Both the position numbers and the translations under genes were made by a program. Shown piece by piece: positions 1 through 7,093 of a stretch of DNA of 64,000 bases. Below the pieces are notes generated by a model. The model worked only from the letters and a program-made list of their open reading frames with translations, searched no databases and was not told the DNA's origin. The number at the start of each line of letters is the position of its first letter. Positions within the stretch are counted from its first letter, which is position 1. The DNA is from Acinetobacter soli (GTDB lineage: Bacteria > Pseudomonadota > Gammaproteobacteria > Pseudomonadales > Moraxellaceae): assembly GCF_000760595.1 (NCBI RefSeq), contig NZ_BBNM01000002.1, forward strand, positions 248,001 through 312,000, written 5' to 3'.

Positions 1-772
1 TAAATTCTATTTTTTCGTCAATGACACGAATCATTCCTTTATCTATTAAAGATTGTCGCTGATTAATGATAAAATTATGTTGCGATGAGGTCTGCTGTTC
101 CTTACCAATAGAACCTTGTCTCACATAAAAAATACCGTCTTTTATATACGCTTTCGCATCTACTTTTTTATCACGGCTTAAAACAAAAAATTCTGCTTCT
201 ATTGCTTCATCTATAGTAGAAGCAAATTGAGTATTTGATTGGCTTGGGATTTTTACAACTGGTGTAAGTATGTTCACACCTAATGCAGGTAAAACGAAAC
301 TTAAATTATCTAGAAACGTGTCCATATCTGAAATATCAGCATCTGACAACCTTCCTGCATAACTTTTTAATGCTTGTTTATTTTCAATACCATAAAGTGT
401 TTTATCTTTAATAAATTGATAAACTTGATACTCTAAATATGCACAATGCGTTTTAGTTAATGTTGTATCCTTAGATTGCACTAAAATGACTGTATCCCAA
501 AAATCTTTATTATATTCATGGTGTTGCATTCTCTGAATACCATTCACAGTCTCGCCAACATAAACGCTATATTTACCCTCAAGCTCTTGTGCCTTGCTGA
601 TCAAAAAATAAATTCCAGAACCATGTGCATCATCTTTTTCAATAAGTTGTTTTAAACTGGCTCTTGGCGCTGCATAAACATAACCTGTCCAATTCATCAG
701 CTCGGCTCTAACAATCCCATTATGCTGACCATCTACATAAAACAAACGAATTTGGCGCCCACGTTTTTGCAT
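1..772 (-). CDS. GIY-YIG nuclease family protein with C-terminal DUF4357-like region (partial, C-terminus off the left edge)
   Basis: The minus strand is open from an ATG at 772 to the left edge (257 complete codons, no stop), so the gene is cut by the window. An AAAGGG ribosome site lies about 6 bases before this ATG. Residues about 45-75 carry a GIY-YIG signature (GIYFLI, then KYSVYVGET), the fold of small single-strand-nicking nucleases. The C-terminal part has the pattern of DUF4357 (a G-IFYVRQGS stretch followed by RQSLIDKGMI), a domain often paired with GIY-YIG in bacterial accessory proteins. Codon use is far more AT-rich than in the genes from 1.5 kb onward, which suggests acquisition. 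The family call is by motif; the DNA target and biological role (restriction, mobile-element or defence) cannot be told from this sequence. Confidence 0.85.
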   Translation of the reverse strand, partial: MQKRGRQIRLFYVDGQHNGIVRAELMNWTGYVYAAPRASLKQLIEKDDAHGSGIYFLISKAQELEGKYSVYVGETVNGIQRMQHHEYNKDFWDTVILVQSKDTTLTKTHCAYLEYQVYQFIKDKTLYGIENKQALKSYAGRLSDADISDMDTFLDNLSFVLPALGVNILTPVVKIPSQSNTQFASTIDEAIEAEFFVLSRDKKVDAKAYIKDGIFYVRQGSIGKEQQTSSQHNFIINQRQSLIDKGMIRVIDEKIEF

Positions 773-1041
773 TTTTTCCCTTTAAAGTCATAGAATTTAT
801 AGAATATTAAACGTAATAAATTTCTTTTAACCTCATATTTATCAGTCAATAATTTGATTTATTTAATATAACTCAATCTATCTTTCTGGATAATTTTATA
901 CCGCTCTACAGTCTTTTATATATTAGATTAAAATGGCAAAGCAATTATGGTTAATTTATCAGTTTCTGTATGGAGTTTCCTAAATTTCGACAGCTATCCA
1001 ACTTTATTTCCATTAGTTTCTATATCTAAAATCGCAACAAA

Positions 1042-1070
1042 TTGACTCCCCTTTCCCCACAGATTATCAT
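1042..1070 (+). promoter_or_regulatory. Strong sigma70-type promoter for the C4-like leader RNA
   Basis: TTGACT at 1042-1047 and TATCAT at 1065-1070 are separated by exactly 17 bases. Each box has one mismatch to consensus. The predicted start near 1077 lies about 25 bases before the first pairing element of the folded RNA. Confidence 0.65.
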
Positions 1071-1100
1071 TCCCCTACTGGCCTACATTGCCAGTCGGTT

Positions 1101-1244
1101 TTGACAGACCGTTTCCTAAGAGCACTAAAAGATCAATTCTTTTGGTGTGCACCCCCGTGCTCCCCTCTGCGGTAGAACGGGAGGGGGACACCTTCGGGTG
1201 TGCTGATTCTTAGGTTCAGTCTGTCAACCCCCTTTCGTTCTACC
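1101..1244 (+). ncRNA. Structured antisense-type leader RNA resembling phage C4/CI immunity RNA
   Basis: The region folds strongly. TTGACAGAC (1101-1109) pairs with GTCTGTCAA (1219-1227), and CCTAAGA (1115-1121) pairs with TCTTAGG (1208-1214). Inside are three hairpins: AAAAGA/TCTTTT (1127-1143), a GC-rich one joining 1152-1164 to 1179-1187, and ACACC-TTCG-GGTGT (1188-1201) with a UUCG tetraloop. The 3' halves of these stems, plus GTTCTACC (1237-1244), are also complementary to a second set of sites just upstream of the short ORF at 1304: TTGACAG 1256-1262, GGTAGAAC 1269-1276 and CCTAAGG 1287-1293, the last covering its ribosome site. Short antisense blocks that match a downstream leader ORF are the hallmark of P1/P7 C4 RNA and of P4 CI RNA. 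The class assignment is inference from architecture; exact RNA ends are unknown. Confidence 0.65.
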
Positions 1245-1303
1245 ACCATAATCAATTGACAGTGATTCGGTAGAACTTCTTAATTACCTAAGGAGTCATA
1301 GTC

Positions 1304-1396
1304 ATGACTATTGTTAATCATTTGTCTAACTATTTATCACATCTTTCTATTTTGCCTTTGTACTTATCCAAACGCAGATCACCCATACCTTCATGA
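1304..1396 (+). CDS. 30-codon leader ORF under the C4-like RNA (icd-like position)
   Basis: An ATG at 1304 follows AAGGAG (1290-1295) with 8-base spacing, an excellent ribosome site, and opens 30 codons (MTIVNHLSNYL...) ending at TGA 1394-1396. The product is Leu/Ser/His-rich and matches no family I recognise. Its ribosome site lies inside CCTAAGG, which is complementary to TCTTAGG of the upstream RNA, so translation is probably switched by RNA pairing. In phage P1 the C4 target is likewise a short ORF (icd) ahead of an antirepressor gene. No antirepressor follows here: the next gene is a DUF805 protein. A weak inverted repeat (GATCTT/AAGATC, 1395-1416) follows the stop. Coding status is probable but unproven. 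Confidence 0.5.
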   Translation: MTIVNHLSNYLSHLSILPLYLSKRRSPIPS

Positions 1397-1533
1397 TCTT
1401 TTCTTAAATTAAGATCACGGCATGTTTACGTTTAATTTTTAATATTTGGAATGCTTTTCCATAGGTTCGCTTGCCCAAAAAAATTCTAGCGCCAAAAAAA
1501 TCATTCCATCATAAAAAATAAGGATAACAATAG

Positions 1534-2187
1534 ATGAAAGGCAAAATACTCGATTATTCCGTTCAAACCAATACCGTCATTATTCGTACCGAAGACCAAA
1601 AGCATTATTCATTTTTAGGCGCTGTGTGGCGCGAGTGGATTGTCCCCATGCCGGGCATGCATGTATCTTTTGAATTAGATGCGCAAGGCGAGGTAAGTGA
1701 GGTATTTATCGATGAGCCCACCGACGAGCCACTTATTGCGCCAACAGACCATTCACCTACAGCTCTGGCCAAGGCCAACGCCTACAATACACGCGCTGCG
1801 CAGCATCAAAAAAATTTAGAAAAACAAGCCTGCTATCGCACCTTGGACTGGGTGTTAAAATGCATAAAGCACAGCTTCGATTTTAAAGGCCGTGCCCGCC
1901 GCCGCGAGTACTGGTCATTTATGGGGTGCTATGCCCTGCTCGGCTTAAGCCTGCTGGTGTGTTGCCATGTATTTAACTTGGCAAATAGCCTGTTTTGGGG
2001 CGTTATGCTCACTATGCTCATACCTGCACTTGCGGTGAGTGTGCGCCGCCTGCATGACATTAACCGCACGGGGTGGCTATTACTTATCAATTTGGTGCCC
2101 ATCGTGGGTATTGTGATGGTGATCTTTTTCTTTACCCTTGAAGAAGGCGATACGCACAGCAATCGCTATGGCCCAGCCTCAAAATAA
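1534..2187 (+). CDS. DUF805 membrane protein with N-terminal cold-shock-like (OB-fold) domain
   Basis: This is a 217-residue protein. Residues 1-65 look like a small OB/cold-shock fold (MKGKILDYSVQTNTVIIRTED, then a GMHVSFELD strand). Residues about 105-215 form a DUF805 domain with the typical motifs F-KGRARRREYW, VRRLHDINRTGWL and a C-terminal NRYGP, and three to four hydrophobic segments. DUF805 proteins are small inner-membrane proteins of unknown function. The combination suggests a soluble nucleic-acid- or ligand-binding head on a membrane anchor, but that is inference. An AAGGA lies about 10 bases before the ATG. A second DUF805 protein without the OB domain is at 44407. Confidence 0.88.
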   Translation: MKGKILDYSVQTNTVIIRTEDQKHYSFLGAVWREWIVPMPGMHVSFELDAQGEVSEVFIDEPTDEPLIAPTDHSPTALAKANAYNTRAAQHQKNLEKQACYRTLDWVLKCIKHSFDFKGRARRREYWSFMGCYALLGLSLLVCCHVFNLANSLFWGVMLTMLIPALAVSVRRLHDINRTGWLLLINLVPIVGIVMVIFFFTLEEGDTHSNRYGPASK

Positions 2188-2249
2188 AATGTGTGTTTGG
2201 TGTAAGGGATTCAGGAAGTGAGCGGGTTGCATCACTTCCTTCACTGCGC

Positions 2250-4091
2250 TTACTTTGGCGCATTTTGGTCGGGTTCGTCTTGGGTTTCTGCATCATTTAA
2301 AAACTGTGCCGAATGCTTGGGTGCAATTAAGGGCGCCGTAGGCCGTGGGTGGGTATTGGTGTATTGCATGCCCACACTGGCATACATATCGTCGGCTGCA
2401 ATTTCGGTTTCATAGCGCTCTTCATCGCGCTCACGAATTTCGCGAGTAATCTGCCGAATCTCGCGCTCATCGATGCCCAGCTCTTTCAGCACGGCCCCGC
2501 CAAACACAATGGCAGACTCAAAAGTCTCGCGTAAAATATAATCTACATTTTGCTTGACCAAATACAGCGAATGCTCACGGTCGTAAGATCGAACCAGCAG
2601 CTTGGCCAGTGGAAACTCATGCTGCACCAGATCGACAATTTGATTGGTCATCTCTTTCTGATTCACACATACCAAGATCGCTTCGGCATGTGCCGCTCCG
2701 GAGGCCTGTAAAATATCCAGCCGCGAGCCGTCGCCATAGTAAATTTTAAAACCGAATCTCTCGGCGTTTTTAATCATGTCGATATCGGTATCGATAATGG
2801 TCACATCCACCCCGCGTGCCAGTAAAAGCTGACTGGTGACCTGCCCAAAGCGCCCGAAACCAATCAAGAGCACACTGCCGCAAAGGTCTTTAGCCACCTC
2901 AACCTCATCCAGTGAATGCTGGCTTTTCTCTTGGGTAAAGCGCTTAAGCAAAATGCCGAGTACCGGTGTAAATACCATCGAGAGCACCACAATGGCAGTC
3001 AGATTGGCTTTAGTGCTGGCATCAATCACCTGTGCACTGGCCGCCGCGGCAAACAGTACAAAGGCAAACTCGCCGCCTTGCGCCATCAATACCCCACGAT
3101 CAAGCGCCTCATGGTGCGAACTGCGGGTCATGCGTGCCACGATATAAATCATGAGGGTTTTTACCGCCATAAAAGCCAGCACTGCCGCCAAAATAAATGG
3201 CCAATTCTGCCTTACAACGGTCAGGTCGAGCGACATGCCCACACCCAGAAAAAATAGCCCCAGTAAAATCCCCCGAAAGGGTTCGATATCGGCTTCAATC
3301 TGGTGTCGAAATGTCGATTCCGACAGCAACACACCCGCCAAAAATGCACCCATTGCCATAGAAAGCCCACTCACCTGCATCAGTAATGCTGCACCCAGCA
3401 CCACCAACAGCGCGGCCGCGGTCATCACTTCGCGGGCTTTAGAGGCAGCCAGCAAACGAAACAGCGGATTGAGCAGCCAGTAGCCTGCGGCAATCAGGCC
3501 GGCAATAGCAAGTAACCCAATGCCGATACTTTCAAGGCGCGAGCTGGTGGTTTCGATCACGTGCGTAGGCGCCATAAAGGCCACCAAAGCCAGAAGCGGT
3601 ACAATCAGTAAATCTTCAAACAGCAAAATCGAGACAATTTTTTGCCCTTTGGGCTGGTTCAGATCGCCACGGTCACCCAGAAGCTGCATCACAATGGCTG
3701 TAGAGGTCAGTACAAAGCCTGCCGCCGCAATAAACGCAATTTGCCACTTCAGGCCAAACAGCATGGCGGTGCCGGTCAATGCCAGCGCACAGGCCACAAT
3801 TTGCAAGGTGCCCAAACCAAAAATTTGACGGCGCAGCCCCCACAAATGCGAAGGTTGCATTTCAAGCCCGATAATAAACAGGTACATCACAATGCCCAGT
3901 TCGGCAATGTGTAAAATAGAAGCCGGATCTTGAAAAAACGCCAGCCCAAATGGCCCGATCACCAACCCCGCAATCAGATACCCCAGTACCGAGCCAAGAC
4001 CAAGCCGCTTAAATATCGGCACCGCAATAACGGCCGCCGCCAGCAACACCACAGGCGCCAACAAACCAATCGAATGCGCTTCCTCGCTCAT
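2250..4091 (-). CDS. CPA2-family monovalent cation:proton antiporter, KefB/KefC type
   Basis: A 613-residue inner-membrane antiporter. The first about 390 residues form a Na+/H+-exchanger-type membrane domain with about 12 hydrophobic segments and the Kef-family stretch LLFEDLLIVPLL. A TrkA-N/RCK nucleotide-binding domain follows (LLIGFGRFGQ glycine motif near residue 410, then a YYGDGSRLDIL strand). The C-terminal about 100 residues are hydrophilic. Such proteins exchange K+ (or Na+) for H+ and in the Kef group are gated by glutathione adducts. I chose the ATG at 4091 (MSEEAHS), which has AAAGAG upstream; an ORF extension to 4157 adds residues that do not look like the family. It stands alone on the minus strand, divergent from tRNA-Thr. 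Confidence 0.9.
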   Translation of the reverse strand: MSEEAHSIGLLAPVVLLAAAVIAVPIFKRLGLGSVLGYLIAGLVIGPFGLAFFQDPASILHIAELGIVMYLFIIGLEMQPSHLWGLRRQIFGLGTLQIVACALALTGTAMLFGLKWQIAFIAAAGFVLTSTAIVMQLLGDRGDLNQPKGQKIVSILLFEDLLIVPLLALVAFMAPTHVIETTSSRLESIGIGLLAIAGLIAAGYWLLNPLFRLLAASKAREVMTAAALLVVLGAALLMQVSGLSMAMGAFLAGVLLSESTFRHQIEADIEPFRGILLGLFFLGVGMSLDLTVVRQNWPFILAAVLAFMAVKTLMIYIVARMTRSSHHEALDRGVLMAQGGEFAFVLFAAAASAQVIDASTKANLTAIVVLSMVFTPVLGILLKRFTQEKSQHSLDEVEVAKDLCGSVLLIGFGRFGQVTSQLLLARGVDVTIIDTDIDMIKNAERFGFKIYYGDGSRLDILQASGAAHAEAILVCVNQKEMTNQIVDLVQHEFPLAKLLVRSYDREHSLYLVKQNVDYILRETFESAIVFGGAVLKELGIDEREIRQITREIRERDEERYETEIAADDMYASVGMQYTNTHPRPTAPLIAPKHSAQFLNDAETQDEPDQNAPK

Positions 4092-4227
4092 GCTGTTTTT
4101 CTCTTTTTTATGTTTCTTGGTTTGACTATAGGGCGAAATGCATGAATTCAAAAGCACAATTTTTTTCTATGTAAGCCAGTATGCGCTGCAATTGCACACA
4201 GTTTATGCAGATAACACCGCGCAATAC

Positions 4228-4255
4228 TTGACCTTTGCTAAGCTTCCTGTAAAAT
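4228..4255 (+). promoter_or_regulatory. Promoter of tRNA-Thr
   Basis: TTGACC (4228-4233) and TAAAAT (4250-4255) are 16 bases apart. They place the start of transcription a few bases before the mature tRNA. Confidence 0.6.
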
Positions 4256-4272
4256 TCAGCCTATTCAAAGAT

Positions 4273-4348
<76 letters not shown>

Positions 4349-4394
4349 TCTTCCCTTCTGTTGTTCTTCTCTTTCTCTAATTTATTTTCTTCGC

Positions 4395-5213
4395 TTATTG
4401 CTTTTCTGCGGCAATTTCGACGTAACGAATCACGCCATCGTCATATAAATATCGACATAGCTTCGCGGTCATCTGTATTTTAAGCAGGTCGAGTGTGTGA
4501 TCTGGTGTACCCTGCCGCTGTGTAATGTAGTCTGCAAATCCGTTTAAAACCGGTGTACTGATATCACGCAGTGATAACAATTTAAAGCCTTGCTGCTCAA
4601 GGCTTTGCTCAAGGCGTTGCTGGTCGTGTAATTGTCTTAAATCGACATCGGCCGCCCGAAGCAGATAATAATATTTCTGTTTTTGCCACATCGATAATTT
4701 ATACCACTGCGCTGAAAGCATCAGGGTATGAAAGCCCAGCCGTCCGTGTGTGGCAAGTACGCGTTTGCTAGACGTTAAAAATGCCGCCAAAGGGCTGTGA
4801 TAGGCAGCATCGATACATAAAGCCACATCGAAGGGCTGCGAAAAAACAGCCGGATCGAGCGCCAGAAAAGACCCTTGTAATACCTGATCGACTGCAGCCA
4901 GTTGGCTTTGCACCCGCTTTACCTGTGCCAGCTGTAATTCCACGCCCGTGACATGCTGAACATGATGCACGCTGAGCCAGTGCTGTAAGCTGGCGCCCTG
5001 ACCACAGCCCAGATCGAGCAGGCGGTCATGCGGCTTTAAGCTGACCGCAGCGGCCAGTTGATCGGCCAGTTGTGCACAGGCCGTTGGGTAGTCGGCGGTC
5101 TCTTTCCAGTACCCCAGATTACTCCATGCCAGTGCGCGCGCATCGCCCAGCGCCGCCGCATTGATGGCATATTTATGCGGTAGGCGACGTGTCAGGGCGT
5201 GCGGTAGCTTCAT
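4395..5213 (-). CDS. Class I SAM-dependent methyltransferase
   Basis: A 272-residue soluble enzyme with a Rossmann methyltransferase core. Motif I is LLDLGCGQGASLQHW at about residue 65, followed by an acidic strand-2 end (VTGVELQLAQVKR) and a motif resembling FDVALCIDAAYHS for motif II. It ends 24 bases upstream of the oxidoreductase gene's stop on the same strand, so the oxidoreductase is transcribed first and the two are probably co-transcribed. Pairing of a flavin oxidoreductase with a cyclopropane-synthase-like methyltransferase suggests modification of a lipid or small hydrophobic molecule, but no substrate can be assigned. Confidence 0.85.
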   Translation of the reverse strand: MKLPHALTRRLPHKYAINAAALGDARALAWSNLGYWKETADYPTACAQLADQLAAAVSLKPHDRLLDLGCGQGASLQHWLSVHHVQHVTGVELQLAQVKRVQSQLAAVDQVLQGSFLALDPAVFSQPFDVALCIDAAYHSPLAAFLTSSKRVLATHGRLGFHTLMLSAQWYKLSMWQKQKYYYLLRAADVDLRQLHDQQRLEQSLEQQGFKLLSLRDISTPVLNGFADYITQRQGTPDHTLDLLKIQMTAKLCRYLYDDGVIRYVEIAAEKQ

Positions 5214-5237
5214 GGTTTACTCACCTAATAACCAGAC

Positions 5238-6536
5238 TTAATAGCCCAGTTGCGGTGCCACTTCTACTTTAGGTTTAACCCCGACAAATGGCAGCGGCGC
5301 ACCAAAAATTTCTGCAATATTCATGGCAGAGGTCACTGCCGATTCTAAAATCGGTAAGCCATCACACGACCACGAACCACAGTAAAACACTTTACGATCT
5401 GGATCTTTATGGCGCTGTTGCAGCTCTTGGTTAAGCGCTACAGTTTGCGAATCGACCACGGCACGCGTCAGCTTCACCGACGAAATCACTTTTTTCGGAT
5501 CGATTGGAGTAACCGGGCGCCACGTTTGAAATACGGGAGATTTACCCACTAAACTTGGCTCGACGGCGTTCATCCATACAGTAAACTGTTGACGGGTAAA
5601 CTTGCGGTCCATCATGTAGCTCAGTACTGACCAGTCCTTACGTTTTGGCGGCATTACGGTGCTATCGGTATGAATCACCAGATCGCCCTGCTCAAAACGG
5701 AATTGCTTTAACAGCGCCAAATCGTCTGCAAACTGTGTAGTATTTAAAAACACATCAATTTTATCGGTTGGTGTGGCCACCACCACACGATCAAAAAACT
5801 GCTGTTCGCCCTGATCATTTTCGACCAGTACTTTTTCGCCTTGCTGTTCAACCTTCACAATCGCAGAGCCACTACGGATGTCGATACCTTGAATCAAACG
5901 GTCGACAAATGCCGGCGTGCCACCTTGCATACGCAGCAAGGCATCGCCATCGGTCAACTGACGTAAAAAGGTCAAAAGTGGTTTTGCAGGCCAGTCGCCA
6001 ATGGTTTTGGGGTTACAGGTACAGATGGTATACAGCACCGGCATCACGGCGCCGTGCCAAAACACTTCTTCGATATCGTTTTGGTTAATAAACTCGGCAA
6101 GGGTAATATCTTGATTTTTAGATTTAAAAAACTGGTTAATCGCGGTTTTTAGCTGCAACATACCTTTGACCAGTCGCCAGCCATACTGCTTGATGCCCTT
6201 ACGGTTGTTAATGATTGGAAAATTTCCAATGCGGCTACGCGTTGTAGTCAACCATGTTTCGGTTTTGTCTTCAAACAACCAGCTACACGCCATGTAGGTA
6301 CGTACCGGAAACATGGTCATACCCAGATGCGTGGCCAAACTTAAGGTATTTTTCCATAAATACGGATTCATCACACGCAGAGGCGCATCGATGTTTCCCC
6401 CCTCAAATTCAATACTATGGCTATCCATTCCTCGACCAGGAAGGGCTTCAAATATCGTGATTGCATGTCCTGCATCTTTTAAAATTCTTGCGGTCGCAAG
6501 GCCTGCCATGCCGCTACCTATAATTGCGATATCCAA
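5238..6536 (-). CDS. FAD-dependent (amine-oxidase-like) oxidoreductase
   Basis: A protein of about 432 residues beginning with the FAD-binding dinucleotide fold DIAIIGSGMAGLATA and the following acidic strand end (ITIFEALPGRG). A C-terminal flavin-contacting region reads FYCGSWSCDGLPILESAVTSA. This is the pattern of NAD/FAD-binding amine-oxidase/desaturase-like enzymes that sit with SAM methyltransferases. I place the start at the TTG at 6536 because the family begins directly with this strand; a GTG at 6581 would add 15 residues and has only a weak upstream AAGA. It is the first gene of a two-gene unit with the methyltransferase at 4395. Confidence 0.85.
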   Translation of the reverse strand: MDIAIIGSGMAGLATARILKDAGHAITIFEALPGRGMDSHSIEFEGGNIDAPLRVMNPYLWKNTLSLATHLGMTMFPVRTYMACSWLFEDKTETWLTTTRSRIGNFPIINNRKGIKQYGWRLVKGMLQLKTAINQFFKSKNQDITLAEFINQNDIEEVFWHGAVMPVLYTICTCNPKTIGDWPAKPLLTFLRQLTDGDALLRMQGGTPAFVDRLIQGIDIRSGSAIVKVEQQGEKVLVENDQGEQQFFDRVVVATPTDKIDVFLNTTQFADDLALLKQFRFEQGDLVIHTDSTVMPPKRKDWSVLSYMMDRKFTRQQFTVWMNAVEPSLVGKSPVFQTWRPVTPIDPKKVISSVKLTRAVVDSQTVALNQELQQRHKDPDRKVFYCGSWSCDGLPILESAVTSAMNIAEIFGAPLPFVGVKPKVEVAPQLGY

Positions 6537-6905
6537 AATGATGTTCCATTCGTGAGAATATTTCTTTTGATTATGACCCACAAAATCTTAAAATGCGGTA
6601 TTAAAAACTACCAGATTTAAGGGTTTTGTGCGGCGCGCCTCCTGCAATCTTTTGAGGTTTTTCATATACATATTGAAACAATTCACTAATAAAGTATTAC
6701 AGATATAAAAATGGCACTCAAAACTCTGCTTTATTTAAAAAGCTGATAAAAAAAAGTAAGATAAATTAACCAATTTTTTTGTAACAGCACTTTCATCATC
6801 ATAAATTTTGAGCTATCATGCTTCAAAAATGAGAACCACATCACATTAATTAAATGAGGGTTCCAAACAATCAGTGCATGAAAATAATGAAACAACAGCG
6901 TACGG
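6537..6905. other. AT-rich intergenic region, no confident gene
   Basis: The stretch between the oxidoreductase start and the hairpin at 6906 is AT-rich. A weak plus-strand promoter candidate is TTGAAA (6672-6677) with TATTAC 16 bases later. An imperfect inverted repeat (TTTTGAGC ... GCTTCAAAA) lies near 6817-6838. An open minus-strand frame here (6731-7039) has no family features and low-complexity composition, so it is not called. Confidence 0.4.
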
Positions 6906-6936
6906 CTCTTTATCAAAATTGATAAAGGGCTTTTTC
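6906..6936 (+). terminator. Intrinsic-terminator-like hairpin of an unassigned plus-strand transcript
   Basis: CTTTATCAA (6908-6916) pairs perfectly with TTGATAAAG (6919-6927), followed by GGC and a five-T run. No plus-strand gene precedes it, so it may end a small RNA or be a relic. Confidence 0.35.
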
Positions 6937-6937
6937 T

Positions 6938-7042
6938 TTGGCTCTGCTTCAACGTCCTGAATACAGCACGGTGTATGACGAGCATTTGGCGTTGACCAAA
7001 CTGATCAGGCTGCTCCTGCCTTCGGGTTTTGTCGAACAATAA
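6938..7042 (+). pseudogene. Possible gene remnant or small ORF, 34 codons
   Basis: From a TTG at 6938 to TAA at 7040-7042 the plus strand encodes 34 residues (LALLQRPEYSTVYDEHLALT...) that look like the C-terminal tail of a folded protein. The composition is markedly GC-richer than the flanking intergenic DNA. AAAGGG lies 8 bases upstream of the TTG. It could be a short gene or the last piece of a deleted gene whose terminator is the hairpin at 7043-7074. No family recognised. Confidence 0.25.
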
Positions 7043-7074
7043 AAAACCCGTTATGAATGGGCATAACGGGTTTT
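7043..7074 (-). terminator. Rho-independent terminator after gabD (probably bidirectional)
   Basis: AAAACCCGTTATG pairs with CATAACGGGTTTT around a short loop. T-runs are present on both strands. It lies 20 bases beyond the gabD stop. Confidence 0.85.
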
Positions 7075-7093
7075 AAAGGATCAGCTATGAAAC

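Noticed and set aside
6731..7039. 102-codon minus-strand frame
   Set aside because: It spans a hairpin, has low-complexity Phe/Leu/Lys-rich sequence, no ribosome site of note and no family features. The plus-strand 34-codon piece has the more protein-like composition.
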